Assembly: GCF_000381905.1 (NCBI RefSeq)
Contig: NZ_KB907263.1
Location: 77,599 to 129,072, forward strand
Length of the DNA: 51,474 nt
DNA from: Paenibacillus fonticola DSM 21315
GTDB lineage: Bacteria > Bacillota > Bacilli > Paenibacillales > Paenibacillaceae
Direction: 5' to 3'
How positions within the stretch are numbered: the first letter of the stretch is position 1; each line of letters opens with the position of its first letter. Positions 35,024 through 43,879 of this stretch are shown one piece after another. Both the position numbers and the translations under genes were made by a program. The notes below the pieces were generated by a model that did no database searches, was not told the DNA's origin, and saw only the letters and a list, made by a program, of their open reading frames with translations.

Positions 35024-35196
35024 GTGACAACCTCCTTTAAAGTTGTTTTTGAAGTTACGGTATATACTATGGCTGGATAGTTAACCGAGTTTAGACACTT
35101 ACCCAATGGAAGTGAAAATAGGCGCTGGATTGAGCTCATTTAATCATGTATAGTATTATTTATAGACAAAACCTTACTTGGAGGGAGATTTTCTTT

Positions 35197-36051
35197 TTGG
35201 AGTACAAAGGATTAATGAGCGGGTTTTATAAAGTTACAGAGTGGATCATGAGAATCTCGGGCAGCAATCTGTTGTGGATTCTCTGTGCGTCGCCCTTCCT
35301 ATTTTTTGTGCTGACAGGATTGTTAAGCACGGATATCGACATGTGGATACAAATCGCCTGGATATTAGCGATATTGGCACCGTTTACACTGTTTCCGGCG
35401 ACGGCGGCTTTGTTTTCTGTGACACGGAAATGGGTAATGGGCGAAAGTGATGTAAGTGTAATCAAAACTTACTTTAAAGGCTACAAAGAAAATTACAAGC
35501 AAAGCATGCTCGGCGGAATTTTCTATACGTTATTATTCATTATTATGATTGTTGACTATAACGTATATATGAAGCAATTTGCCAATATGCAAATTATCGG
35601 CATTATTATGCTGATTTTCTTGATTCTGCTGTCCGTCTCACTCTTTAACTTTTTCTCATTGGTATCTCACTATCATTTGAAGACTTCACATTTAATTAAA
35701 AATGCGGTGCTCTTGACGATTCTCCGTCCGTTTCGCGTATTGTCCACCGTTCTTTGTGTGGTCGCGCTTGGCTTCATTACAATGCGGTTTACATGGCTAA
35801 TTTTGTTCGGTTTCGGTACGCTTACAGCCTTTGTCGCGTTTTATAATTTCTATATCAGCTACAATAAGCTGCAGGAGAAAGTAGAGAAAATGCGCCAGGC
35901 CGAAGAGGAATTGGAAGCGGAGAGAAATGCGGACGAGGCAGAAAGCGATGAAGCTGCTGGCGAGCTTCCCGATGGCAGCGAAACTGTTCACGGCGGCAGC
36001 GACGCTGGCGGAGCAGCTGACGGAGAAGAAAAAGACAGCAACAAGAAATAA
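35197..36051 (+). CDS. YesL family membrane protein (DUF624)
   Basis: TTG 35197 (284 aa) is preferred; it lies 9 nt after gggag, whereas the open frame extends upstream to 35146 without a site. Five membrane helices (within 15-205) with the FFxFFxL-like LLWILCASPFLFFVLTGLL start, FPATAALFSVTRKWV and YFKGYKENYKQS match DUF624/YesL. The C-terminus (about 225-284) is a charged, Glu/Ala/Gly-rich coiled-coil-like tail that is unusually long. YesL proteins often accompany carbohydrate transporters, but none is here. Confidence 0.87.
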   Translation: MEYKGLMSGFYKVTEWIMRISGSNLLWILCASPFLFFVLTGLLSTDIDMWIQIAWILAILAPFTLFPATAALFSVTRKWVMGESDVSVIKTYFKGYKENYKQSMLGGIFYTLLFIIMIVDYNVYMKQFANMQIIGIIMLIFLILLSVSLFNFFSLVSHYHLKTSHLIKNAVLLTILRPFRVLSTVLCVVALGFITMRFTWLILFGFGTLTAFVAFYNFYISYNKLQEKVEKMRQAEEELEAERNADEAESDEAAGELPDGSETVHGGSDAGGAADGEEKDSNKK

Positions 36052-36073
36052 TAGCTCGTCATTTTACATTAGG

Positions 36074-36102
36074 TTTACATTTGCAGCTAGAAGGACTATA
36101 AT
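36074..36102 (+). promoter_or_regulatory. Sigma-A promoter of the probable 6S RNA
   Basis: TTTACA and TATAAT are separated by exactly 17 bp. The start would be near 36109. Confidence 0.8.
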
Positions 36103-36108
36103 AGATTT

Positions 36109-36300
36109 ACGTCCTGCGATGTGCGTTTCGGTTCTATGTTGTTTTGAACCAATGACAATGTCCCGGGAGACTTATATTGCAACGTTGCTGAAAGGCCCTA
36201 TCTTTACGATGAGGGGACTTCAAAGACGATGCTGCGGTCACCCACCTGCTGATGCAGGTTCGAGACAGCGTAACCGGACGGCATAGGCGGGTCTCTTAAT
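36109..36300 (+). ncRNA. ssrS: Probable 6S RNA
   Basis: A transcript of about 190 nt is framed by a strong sigma-A promoter and, a little downstream, a terminator, with no credible protein inside. The 5' end (gtcctgcgatgtgcg) can pair with the 3' end (gcataggcgggtct), and the 3' part, gacagcgtaaccggacggca, resembles the acagc...gcggcggcat segment of E. coli 6S RNA. Length, long-hairpin architecture and isolation fit 6S RNA, which sequesters the housekeeping RNA polymerase holoenzyme. The identification is from memory of conserved segments, not from a covariance model. Confidence 0.65.
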
Positions 36301-36314
36301 TCGATGATGAACGG

Positions 36315-36357
36315 CACCTTGTATACCTTTATTTTAAGGCTGCAGGGTGTTTTTTTG
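36315..36357 (+). terminator. Terminator downstream of the probable 6S RNA
   Basis: The outer stem caccttg / cagggtg and inner stem cctt / aagg are followed by seven T residues. Confidence 0.85.
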
Positions 36358-36509
36358 TGCAAATATATGCTTCTATGCAAATATGTGCCCCTATTTGTGC
36401 CGATGTATGATGACTGTGCTTTTGTTTGTAACGCAACAATGTTAAACTAAGGTAATAACGCATTACATACACTTTATGTCTCGCGACGAGTAGCGAAGGA
36501 GGAAGTAGA

Positions 36510-36902
36510 GTGTCATTAAAAAGAACGCTCATCGGTGTTTTCCGCAGTCAAGAAGGAACGAGTGACCGCGCCAAAATGCCTGAAATGAAAACAAGGTATT
36601 ATCAATTGTCCAAAGATAAAATTTGGGAGGAAGTATCCTCGACATTAAAGAAAATTCCAGGCTATAAAGTGTTGCACGAGGTACAATCCGTCGGTGAGAT
36701 CACGCTTGAGAAGAAGACCGCCTTCGGAAGAACGATGGATATTACCGTATCGATCGTATCGACGGGCCCGGTGCGCAGTGCGGTAGATATTTATTCGGCT
36801 ACCCGGGGCTCTTTGGGCGATCTGGGGGGCAATTACCGCAACATTCTAAATCTGTATGCGGCGCTTGAGAAGAAGATCGGGGCCTATAAGGTTAGCTCTT
36901 AA
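36510..36902 (+). CDS. DUF1499-like small cytosolic protein
   Basis: This 130-aa protein starts at GTG after gaaggaggaagtaga. It has no signal peptide or membrane helix. The second half, AVDIYSATRGSLGDLGGN followed by YRNILNLYAALEK, matches the C-terminal signature of DUF1499 (VDVRSASRxGxxDxGxNxxRI). The first half forms a predicted helix and two strands (DKIWEEVSSTLKKIPGYKVL, EITLEKKTAFGRTMDITVSI). The function is unknown. It has its own terminator, facing tpx. Confidence 0.78.
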   Translation: MSLKRTLIGVFRSQEGTSDRAKMPEMKTRYYQLSKDKIWEEVSSTLKKIPGYKVLHEVQSVGEITLEKKTAFGRTMDITVSIVSTGPVRSAVDIYSATRGSLGDLGGNYRNILNLYAALEKKIGAYKVSS

Positions 36903-36906
36903 ATTA

Positions 36907-36950
36907 ACAAAAAGCGAGCAGGGAAGAAATTCCTCCTACTCGCTTTTGTT
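36907..36950. terminator. Bidirectional terminator between the DUF1499 gene and tpx
   Basis: The arms aacaaaaagcgag and ctcgcttttgtt flank an imperfect inner stem (agggaa / ttcct). A and T tracts on both sides let it act in both directions. Confidence 0.9.
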
Positions 36951-36971
36951 ATTCATAATATTACGCCGATC

Positions 36972-37493
36972 TTAGGATAGGAGAGCTTTAACTGCGGCTA
37001 CAGCGTTATCGTAATTCGGATGCTCTGTCATTTCGCTCAAGTACTCGACATAAGTAATCTTATTATCTTTATCGAGGACGAATACAGAACGCTGATCCAG
37101 TTTAAACTCTTTAATTAGTACGCCGTAAGCCTGCCCGAAGGAATTGTCCTTGTAATCGGACAGTGTAACCACGCGATCGACACCAGCAGCTCCGCACCAG
37201 CGGGCTTGCGCGAAAGGCAGGTCTGCGCTTACTGTAAGGATCACTACGTCATCGCCAAGGCTGGCAGCTTCTTCGTTGAAGCGGCGTGTCTGTGCATCGC
37301 ACACGCCTGTGTCCAAGGAGGGAACGACGCTGATCAATTTGATTTTACCTGCAAAGTCCTGAAGAGTCGCTTCTTCCAGCAGATTTTTATTCAATCGGAA
37401 GTCTGGGGCGCTGTCGCCCACCTTCAGTTCAGGACCAATCAGCGTAATAGGATTACCTTTAAACGTTGCTGCATTTGTACGTTCTTGTGACAA
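36972..37493 (-). CDS. tpx: Thiol peroxidase (atypical 2-Cys peroxiredoxin)
   Basis: This 173-aa protein starts at TTG, 8 nt after aggagg. The peroxidatic Cys is C65 in [16 protein letters not shown] and the resolving Cys is C100 in ARWCGAAG, the Tpx pattern. It reduces alkyl hydroperoxides and H2O2 using thioredoxin in the cytosol. The length is typical. It is monocistronic with a terminator shared with the converging DUF1499 gene. Confidence 0.97.
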   Translation of the reverse strand: MSQERTNAATFKGNPITLIGPELKVGDSAPDFRLNKNLLEEATLQDFAGKIKLISVVPSLDTGVCDAQTRRFNEEAASLGDDVVILTVSADLPFAQARWCGAAGVDRVVTLSDYKDNSFGQAYGVLIKEFKLDQRSVFVLDKDNKITYVEYLSEMTEHPNYDNAVAAVKALLS

Positions 37494-37604
37494 TGTTAAC
37501 TCCTCCTAAAACGTTTTTTGAGAGTACTCACAATTTTAATTATAGTCTTTTTAGAAAGTGCTTGTCCAACATTAGGAAAATAAACAACGTGAAGGAAGGA
37601 TTTT

Positions 37605-38213
37605 ATGATATTTATTCGCCATGAAAATTGGAAGAGCTATTTAAAATTTTATCCCGTCACCTGTTTCATTGCCGCCATAAATGTGATTGTGTTTATCCTA
37701 GTTTGGATAAAGGGTGCCACGAACATCACGCTACTGGAATTCGGTGCAGTCACCAACGTTGAACCGTTCGCCGGCGAATGGTGGCGTTATATTGCGTCGA
37801 TATTTTTGCACGGCGAGTTTACACATTTATTTTCCAACAGCTTCGCCATTCTGATCTTTACACCGCCAATGGAACGGCTGCTGGGCCACTGGAGGTATAT
37901 CGTGCTTTACCTCGGCAGCGGGATCGTCGCCAATCTGATCATTGGAGCCGTGTACGAGCGAACGGCAGAGCATATGCTGGCGAATGGGGCTTCAGCGGCG
38001 GTCTATGGCGTGTTTGGAGCGTTCCTTTACGTAGCTCTGTTCCAGAGGGCCTTAATGGATGAAGCTTCTCGTAAAACCCTCTATAGCCTATTAATCGTCT
38101 TTGTTATTTTTTCGTTCTTGATACCACAAGTAAGCTGGGTAGGGCATCTTTCCGGTCTCGCTAGCGGCTTCTTTATTTATGGGTTAATTATACGGCTGTT
38201 AAAACGACATTGA
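37605..38213 (+). CDS. Rhomboid family intramembrane serine protease
   Basis: This 202-aa protein has six membrane helices. The catalytic dyad is visible as S130 in NGASAAVYG (GxSx) and H181 in VGHLSGLASGF. The second-helix HxxxxHxxxN motif is HGEFTHLFSN (H69, H74, N78). The family cleaves membrane protein anchors. It has no extra domains, unlike GluP/YqgP. The ATG follows aaggaagg. It is followed by a divergent-looking gap and the LysR gene on the same strand. Confidence 0.95.
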   Translation: MIFIRHENWKSYLKFYPVTCFIAAINVIVFILVWIKGATNITLLEFGAVTNVEPFAGEWWRYIASIFLHGEFTHLFSNSFAILIFTPPMERLLGHWRYIVLYLGSGIVANLIIGAVYERTAEHMLANGASAAVYGVFGAFLYVALFQRALMDEASRKTLYSLLIVFVIFSFLIPQVSWVGHLSGLASGFFIYGLIIRLLKRH

Positions 38214-38316
38214 ACCCCCACAGAGTAAATGGTAAAGTTATGATAGATTAAATATGATGTAAGTATAGTTTCCCAATAGGGGTTAAGACAGGAATCGAAA
38301 TGGAGCGATCAGATTC

Positions 38317-39228
38317 GTGGAATTAAGACAACTGCAGTACTTTGTGAAGGTGGCGAAGAAGGAGCATGTGACACAGGCAGCTGAAGAGCTTCACGTTGCT
38401 CAGTCCGCTGTAAGCAGACAAATTCACCAATTGGAGCAGGAACTTGGAGTTGACTTGTTCATGCAGAAGGGGCGAAATTTACATTTAACAGCGGTCGGCC
38501 AGCTCTTTTGCAGCCGGGTAGAGACGATCCTTAAGGAATTGGATCGCGCTGTTAATGAGGTACACGAATTTATTGATCCAGAGCAGGGAGAAATTCGCCT
38601 TGGCTTTCCGCATAGTCTCGGCGTTCATGTTATTCCGAGTGTAGTCGCCGAGTTCCGCAAACTGTATCCGAACGTGAAATTTAGATTTAAGCAGGGGATG
38701 TACCCTACGCTTATCCGTGACGTTGTATCCGCGGAAGTAGATCTTGCTTTCATATCTCCATTTCCGGAAAATCATAATCAGGTCGCCGGGAATGTGATGC
38801 TCACCGAGGATTTGGTCGCCATATTGCCTCCGGGTCATCCGCTTGCCAATGAGCAGAGTATTAAACTGAATCAATTAAAGGATGATAAATTTATTTTATT
38901 CAGCAAGGGTTATTCTTTAAGGCCAATCGTTTGGCACGCCTGCCTGGAGGCCGGCTTTACGCCAAAAGTCGCCTTTGAAGGGGAGGAGACAGACACGATA
39001 CGAGGCCTGGTCGCGGCCGGGATGGGCGTAAGCCTTCTCCCTGAAGTCGCGCTGTTCCAGAGCTTCTCGCTTCAGCCGGCCAGGGTCCGCATCTCTGCGC
39101 CAAAAGTAACGCGCACGATCGGATTGATCCACCGTGCAGACGATAAATTGCCTCTTGTTGCGCAATCATTTCGCGTCTTTCTACTCGAATATTTCGGACT
39201 ACCCCCCGATACACCGCCAAGTCAATGA
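38317..39228 (+). CDS. LysR family transcriptional regulator
   Basis: This 303-aa protein starts at GTG. The N-terminal winged helix (1-60, LRQLQYFVKVAKKEHVTQAA with SAVSRQIHQLEQ) and a C-terminal effector-binding domain (about 88-298) are typical of the GltC/CitR-like branch. Its target is not clear: no divergent gene is adjacent, and the rhomboid gene upstream is codirectional. The stop codon lies inside the stem-loop of its own terminator. Confidence 0.94.
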   Translation: MELRQLQYFVKVAKKEHVTQAAEELHVAQSAVSRQIHQLEQELGVDLFMQKGRNLHLTAVGQLFCSRVETILKELDRAVNEVHEFIDPEQGEIRLGFPHSLGVHVIPSVVAEFRKLYPNVKFRFKQGMYPTLIRDVVSAEVDLAFISPFPENHNQVAGNVMLTEDLVAILPPGHPLANEQSIKLNQLKDDKFILFSKGYSLRPIVWHACLEAGFTPKVAFEGEETDTIRGLVAAGMGVSLLPEVALFQSFSLQPARVRISAPKVTRTIGLIHRADDKLPLVAQSFRVFLLEYFGLPPDTPPSQ

Positions 39229-39243
39229 CTGGCGGTTTTTTTT
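39213..39243 (+). terminator. Terminator overlapping the LysR gene end
   Basis: The stem accgccaagtc / gactggcggt has the loop aat, with one bulged base, and is followed by eight T residues. The TGA stop is within the loop and right arm. Confidence 0.92.
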
Positions 39244-39252
39244 ATCTGCAAA

Positions 39253-39312
39253 TTCACTTTTAAGTTACCTTTGCGCTTTTTTTACTTTATTTTTACTTTG
39301 ACTATTTATACT
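39253..39312 (+). promoter_or_regulatory. Direct repeats in the promoter region of the ABC operon
   Basis: TTTACTTT occurs at 39281-39288 and 39292-39299, exactly 11 bp apart, and related TTCACTTT and TTACCTTT occur at 39253 and 39265. Eleven-bp direct repeats are the usual binding mode of OmpR/PhoB-type regulators, and one is encoded at the far side of this locus. A possible -10, TATACT, is at 39307-39312. Confidence 0.5.
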
Positions 39313-39370
39313 GCAATTAAAGGCCGTGAGACAAGGCTGGAAAATATGGAAATGATGAGGCGTGGTGAAA

Positions 39371-40252
39371 ATGCAGAAAGAATTAATTATTGAGCACGTA
39401 ACAAAGTCGTATGGTTCAAAGCAGGCGTTAAATCAGGTTACCTTGCATTTAAAACCAGGTGTACTGGGATTACTAGGGCCCAATGGAGCGGGAAAATCAA
39501 CCTTGATGCGAATATTATCTACGATTGAAAAGCCTACGGAAGGCGTCGTTACCTGGAACGGAACGGACATCGGCAAGCACCCCGATGTTCTGCGGACGGA
39601 ACTCGGTTATTTGCCGCAGGACTTTGGCGTCTACCCGAATATGAATCCGCTCGAATTTTTGGAATATATGGCGGCTATGAAAGGGCTGCGGATGAAATCG
39701 GCCCGCAAAAGAATAGACGAGCTGCTCGAAATTTTAAATTTAGCTAACGACCGTAAAAAACTGCTTGGCGGGTTTTCCGGCGGCATGAAGCAGCGGGTAG
39801 GCATTGCGCAAGCACTGTTAAACGATCCGTCACTGCTGATTGTCGATGAGCCGACAGTAGGACTCGATCCGGAGGAGCGGATCAGGTTCAGAAATCTTTT
39901 GTCGACGATGTCGTCCAACCGGATCGTGATTTTATCGACTCATATCGTAACGGATATCGAATCGATCGCTCCCAATATTGCGATTTTGTTCAAAGGGCGC
40001 TTAGTTACATACACGACGCCGGAAGGTCTGATCCAGGGAGCGGACCACAAAGTGTGGCAATGTATCATTCCGACAGCAGAGCTGCAGGAGATGCAGGATA
40101 AATATATGATTAGCAGCGCGATTCACCGCAGCGATGGGGTACATGCCAGAATCGTTTCTGATTTCCGGCCCAGCCAGAATGCGTTGCCGCTGCCATCTAC
40201 GCTGGAGGATGCCTATTTGTACGCCGTGTCACCCCTGGGAGGCGCATTATGA
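39371..40252 (+). CDS. ABC transporter ATP-binding protein
   Basis: This protein of about 293 aa starts at ATG 39371 (gagg lies 10 nt upstream; GTG 39362 is an alternative at 4 nt). Walker A GPNGAGKST, signature FSGGMKQR, Walker B LLIVDEPTVGLD and the H-loop STHIV are intact. The C-terminal extension (about 215-293) is typical of ABC-2 exporter ATPases. It overlaps the permease start by four bases (ATGA). With the permease and lipoprotein it forms a three-gene operon. Confidence 0.95.
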   Translation: MQKELIIEHVTKSYGSKQALNQVTLHLKPGVLGLLGPNGAGKSTLMRILSTIEKPTEGVVTWNGTDIGKHPDVLRTELGYLPQDFGVYPNMNPLEFLEYMAAMKGLRMKSARKRIDELLEILNLANDRKKLLGGFSGGMKQRVGIAQALLNDPSLLIVDEPTVGLDPEERIRFRNLLSTMSSNRIVILSTHIVTDIESIAPNIAILFKGRLVTYTTPEGLIQGADHKVWQCIIPTAELQEMQDKYMISSAIHRSDGVHARIVSDFRPSQNALPLPSTLEDAYLYAVSPLGGAL

Positions 40253-41874
40253 TGAACGTATGGCATATTTACGGCTGCCTGATCCGAAACAACCTGATTA
40301 AGCAGATGAGAAGCTACTCCTTCTTAATTGTCGTTTTGCTTACGCTGTTTCTGGGCTATGCTTGTGTGCCTTCGCCTGCCAGCGGCTATCAGGTGTTCTA
40401 TATTGGCGGGGTTCGGGGAGTTTACAACTCCGCTTGGCTAGGCGGTATGGTTACGATGCTCTCGACCTTGCTGCTATGGCTGTTCGCCTTCTTCATGCTG
40501 CGAAGTCAAGTGTCTGAGGATGAGCGCAGGAAGGTCGGTCAAGTTATCGCCTCGACGCCCGTATCCAATTTTCGGTACATTGCCAGCAAAGCGATATCGA
40601 ACTATGTAGTTTTACTCGTCATTGAGCTGATTTTGTTTCTGGCCTTCATGGCAATGCAGCTCATCCGGGGCGAAGATTATCAGCTGCAAATTTTGGATTA
40701 TGCCCAGCCATTTTTGTTTATCGTCATGCCTTCGTTGCTGGTGCTAGCTGCTTTAACTGTATTTTTTGATGTCTTTCCCGGCTTGAAGGGCGTAGTAGGC
40801 AACATCATCTTCTTTGGATTATGGGTATTCTTCAGCGTCATTTCGATCGCTGTGCCAAACAGCTTTTTGGACGTATTCGGGCTGGATATGATTCGCACCG
40901 ATATGGTCCAGGAGGCTTCACTCCAGTATGATTTTCTCAACAACAGCCAAGAGGGAGGCAGCTTCGGATATTATCCGGTGGAAGGAGCAAGCCCTACGTT
41001 TGAATGGCATGGGGTCGACTGGGAGCCTGGCATGCTGGTCCAGCGGCTGATTTGGACAGGGATTGCCCTGGTGATCATCTTACTATCTGCGCTTGTGTTC
41101 AATCGCTTCAAAACGCCGCAAAGTCGCAGAACCAGCGTGATTCCTCTCAGCTATGAATCGAGGAAAAAGGCGCCGGCTCAACCGGGGTGGAAGGAGGATT
41201 TCTCTCTATCACCAGTACAGAAAGAGAAAGGCATCCGCTTAATGAGATTAATCCGTGCTGAGCTTGTCGTGATGCTTAAGGGCAGCTCGATCTGGTGGTA
41301 CTTGCTCGTATTGGGCAGCATCGTCAGCAGTCTGCTGATCCCGCTCGATAAAATGCAAAGCTGGCTGCCGCTGCTCATGCTATGGCCGATCGCTATTTGG
41401 TCGCAAATGGGAACGAGAGAGAAGTACTATTTTACCCGGGATATGATACTGTCCAGCTGTCCGCCGCTAAAAAGATTTTTTGCCGTTTGGGTGTCAGGGA
41501 TCGTGGTGGCCGTGCTGATTTCCTCGGGCGTGCTCATTCATTTCGCCATGGATGGGAAGTGGGAAGCGGTGATGACCTGGATGGCAGGAGCTATCTTTGC
41601 TCCGACTTTGGCCATGACACTGGGGACCTTGAGCGGAACGCGGAAAATGTTTGAGGTCGTATATATTTTATGGTGGTATATGGGGCCGGTAAACAGTTTG
41701 CCTTACTTGGATTTCCTGGGCATCTCGGCGAACCATTCCACAGTGTATTTAATAGTGACGTGTATTTTGTTCGTGGCTGCTCTTGCGGGGCAACAAATTG
41801 CAACGGGGGCTGCAGCTTTCGGCAGCTTCCAAAAAAGCAGATCAAAGCAGCACTACAAAGGAGGAGTTTCATGA
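40249..41874 (+). CDS. ABC-2 type permease subunit
   Basis: This 541-aa protein has about 12 membrane helices in two halves separated by a cytosolic loop (about 285-340). Extracytoplasmic loops follow the first and sixth helices (YNSAWLGGMV, EGGSFGYYPVEGASP). The N-terminus begins YGCLIRNNLIKQMRSYSFLI. It probably exports a lipid, peptide or drug with the upstream ATPase. The start ATG overlaps the ATPase stop, and the stop overlaps the lipoprotein ATG, both as ATGA, so the three genes are translationally coupled. Confidence 0.9.
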   Translation: MMNVWHIYGCLIRNNLIKQMRSYSFLIVVLLTLFLGYACVPSPASGYQVFYIGGVRGVYNSAWLGGMVTMLSTLLLWLFAFFMLRSQVSEDERRKVGQVIASTPVSNFRYIASKAISNYVVLLVIELILFLAFMAMQLIRGEDYQLQILDYAQPFLFIVMPSLLVLAALTVFFDVFPGLKGVVGNIIFFGLWVFFSVISIAVPNSFLDVFGLDMIRTDMVQEASLQYDFLNNSQEGGSFGYYPVEGASPTFEWHGVDWEPGMLVQRLIWTGIALVIILLSALVFNRFKTPQSRRTSVIPLSYESRKKAPAQPGWKEDFSLSPVQKEKGIRLMRLIRAELVVMLKGSSIWWYLLVLGSIVSSLLIPLDKMQSWLPLLMLWPIAIWSQMGTREKYYFTRDMILSSCPPLKRFFAVWVSGIVVAVLISSGVLIHFAMDGKWEAVMTWMAGAIFAPTLAMTLGTLSGTRKMFEVVYILWWYMGPVNSLPYLDFLGISANHSTVYLIVTCILFVAALAGQQIATGAAAFGSFQKSRSKQHYKGGVS

Positions 41875-42701
41875 GAAGCAAGGGAAGAAAAACAATGAAA
41901 GCAATAAAAACAATAATGTCGGCGGTATGTATTAGTATTTTGGCGATAGCTTTAACGGGATGCGGGTCGCAAGCAAACTCTGACAACAACAAGAGCAGTG
42001 CGCAAGCTTTTGACGCCAATCAGGTCGCAGAAGTTATTGTGCACACTGGGGGACAGAATATCGATATTCGTCCAGCAGCCGGCACAGAAGTAAAGGTAGG
42101 TGCAAAAGCCGGCAAGGAGGCAAAAATTAGCCTAAATGGGGACGTACTTAATATTGATTGGGGCGATTCCTCTAAAATAGTGAATTTTAAAACAGATACT
42201 TTGCAAATAGAGCTGCCGGACAAACAATATCGTAAAATCAGCCTGACTACAGCTTCAGGAGAAATTAAAGGCGATAAGCTAAAGGCGGATGAGCTAGTGG
42301 TCGGAAGTGATTCGGGGAAAGTTGAGATCACTGGTTTTGAGGGCGGCAAAGTCGCAGGAAATGTAATTGCCGGCGATCTGGAGCTGAAGGACATTACAGG
42401 TGACTTTCAAGTCGGAAACGATACGGGAAGCGTGAAAATATCGCATTCGGGCGCGTTGATGCAACAAAGCAGGATTACAACGGGAACGGGGAACATTGAG
42501 CTGAAATTTGTGGATGCGCCGGGATCTCTAAAGCTGGATGCATCAACAGAATCGGGAAAAATTGACTCCTCGCTTACCGGGGCCTCTGATGTAAGCGAAA
42601 AAGGGGCAGGCCAGCAATTGACAGCGCAGATCGGTTCCGCAGGGGGAGATAGCCCGAGTTTAACCATCAAGTCATCTTCCGGCAGCATTTATATTAAATA
42701 G
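41871..42701 (+). CDS. DUF4097-like beta-helix lipoprotein
   Basis: This 276-aa protein starts at ATG 41871, behind aaaggaggag and overlapping the permease stop. It has a lipoprotein signal peptide ending IALTGCGSQ, with the Cys lipidated. The mature chain (about 45-276) is a repetitive beta-strand protein with Ser/Gly/Asp turns (TTASGEIKGDKL, GSDSGKVEIT, GTGNIELKF, ASTESGKIDSS, SSSGSIYIK), as in DUF4097/DUF4098 adhesin-like domains. It is likely outside the membrane and may be the sensor or substrate-handling partner of the ABC exporter. Confidence 0.87.
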   Translation: MRSKGRKTMKAIKTIMSAVCISILAIALTGCGSQANSDNNKSSAQAFDANQVAEVIVHTGGQNIDIRPAAGTEVKVGAKAGKEAKISLNGDVLNIDWGDSSKIVNFKTDTLQIELPDKQYRKISLTTASGEIKGDKLKADELVVGSDSGKVEITGFEGGKVAGNVIAGDLELKDITGDFQVGNDTGSVKISHSGALMQQSRITTGTGNIELKFVDAPGSLKLDASTESGKIDSSLTGASDVSEKGAGQQLTAQIGSAGGDSPSLTIKSSSGSIYIK

Positions 42702-42715
42702 ACGTTCACAGAAGG

Positions 42716-42758
42716 GCCGCCCCTTCAGGTCTGATAAGATCTGTAAGGGGCGGCTTTT
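42716..42758. terminator. Terminator between lipoprotein and histidine kinase genes
   Basis: The arms gccgcccctt (42716-42725) and aaggggcggc (42745-42754) are followed by tttta. It lies between the two converging genes. Confidence 0.92.
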
Positions 42759-42764
42759 AAGCTG

Positions 42765-43868
42765 CTAATTTACGAAGGGAAGAATGATAAAGAAAGAGGT
42801 TCCTTTGCCTTGCTCGCTATCTACTGTAATGTAGCCGCCGTGCGCCTCGATAAGGTCTTTGACAATGGCCATCCCTAATCCCATCCCGTATTTCTCGGAG
42901 CGAATGGACGACATGCCGCGATAATATTTCTTATACAAATTTTCGAGTGTTTGTTGATCCATTCCGACGCCGTTGTCTTGGATCGTTATTTTCACGAACT
43001 GGTTATTTTCATTGCTTAAAGAGACGTTGATCTGGGTCCCTTCGGGGTTATGCAGAATCGCATTCATAAGCAAGTTTTGCATCGCACGGTAAAGCAGCCT
43101 TTTGTCAAAGGAAAGCAGCACGGCGGTTTCTTCGGAGTGAAAGCTTAGATCATATTGCTCATAGTTCGGGTCGTTCCAGGTGTCCGCCAGCAGTCCCTTG
43201 ATAAATTCGACGATGTTTCCTTCCTCCAGCTTAAGCGGGATAAGCGACTTTGTCTGATTGATTTGCAAAGAGAGATTGAAGTCTTGAATCAAAGCCTCCA
43301 TCTGCTCACCCTTCTTCAAGATTTCTTGCAAGAAATCATGTCTTTCTTCTTCGTTCCAAGTATAATCCTTATTCAGCAATAAGGCGGAATAGCCTGTTAT
43401 GTATGTTAGCGGAGTTTTTAAATCATGCGAGACCCCGGCAATCCAGTCCTTTTTTAGCTGCTCAAGCTGCTCTCTTTCCTGCTCCGCCTTTTGCAGGCTT
43501 AGGGACAGTTCATTAATATTGGATAGGACCTCGCTGTACAAACGATAAGGAGCCTTCAGCTTTCCCTGCCGCGTCAAAATGCTTCTGTTTACTTCAGGTG
43601 GGCCATATACGCCTTTGGACAATTGCGAAATCCAGGAAATGATATACCATATCGGATTGCTGAAATACCAGCTGAAGAAGATGCTGGACAGCGCCACACT
43701 TAGCGCGAATACTACAAGTACGAGCAGGTCATAGCCAGGCATGTCCTCGTATAACCCGATTACCGGAAACAGCCCGTCGATCGTCAGCATGAAAATAAGG
43801 CCCATAATCAACAGCCAAATGCATAAGCCAATGATAAAATGAAGTCCGAAACGCAGTTTAATGTTCAT
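42765..43868 (-). CDS. Sensor histidine kinase
   Basis: This 367-aa protein starts at ATG 43868, with ggtgg 5 nt upstream. Two membrane helices (about 10-30 and 47-68) enclose a very short extracytoplasmic loop, suggesting intramembrane sensing as in BceS/LiaS-like kinases. The phospho-acceptor is H148 in VSHDLKTPL. HATPase motifs are NLLMNAILHNPEGT, DNGVGMD, GMGLGMAIVK and GKGTSFFI. It starts 11 bp after the response regulator stop in the same operon. The neighbouring ABC exporter is the natural candidate target. Confidence 0.94.
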   Translation of the reverse strand: MNIKLRFGLHFIIGLCIWLLIMGLIFMLTIDGLFPVIGLYEDMPGYDLLVLVVFALSVALSSIFFSWYFSNPIWYIISWISQLSKGVYGPPEVNRSILTRQGKLKAPYRLYSEVLSNINELSLSLQKAEQEREQLEQLKKDWIAGVSHDLKTPLTYITGYSALLLNKDYTWNEEERHDFLQEILKKGEQMEALIQDFNLSLQINQTKSLIPLKLEEGNIVEFIKGLLADTWNDPNYEQYDLSFHSEETAVLLSFDKRLLYRAMQNLLMNAILHNPEGTQINVSLSNENNQFVKITIQDNGVGMDQQTLENLYKKYYRGMSSIRSEKYGMGLGMAIVKDLIEAHGGYITVDSEQGKGTSFFIILPFVN

Positions 43869-43879
43869 AAGCGCCACCT

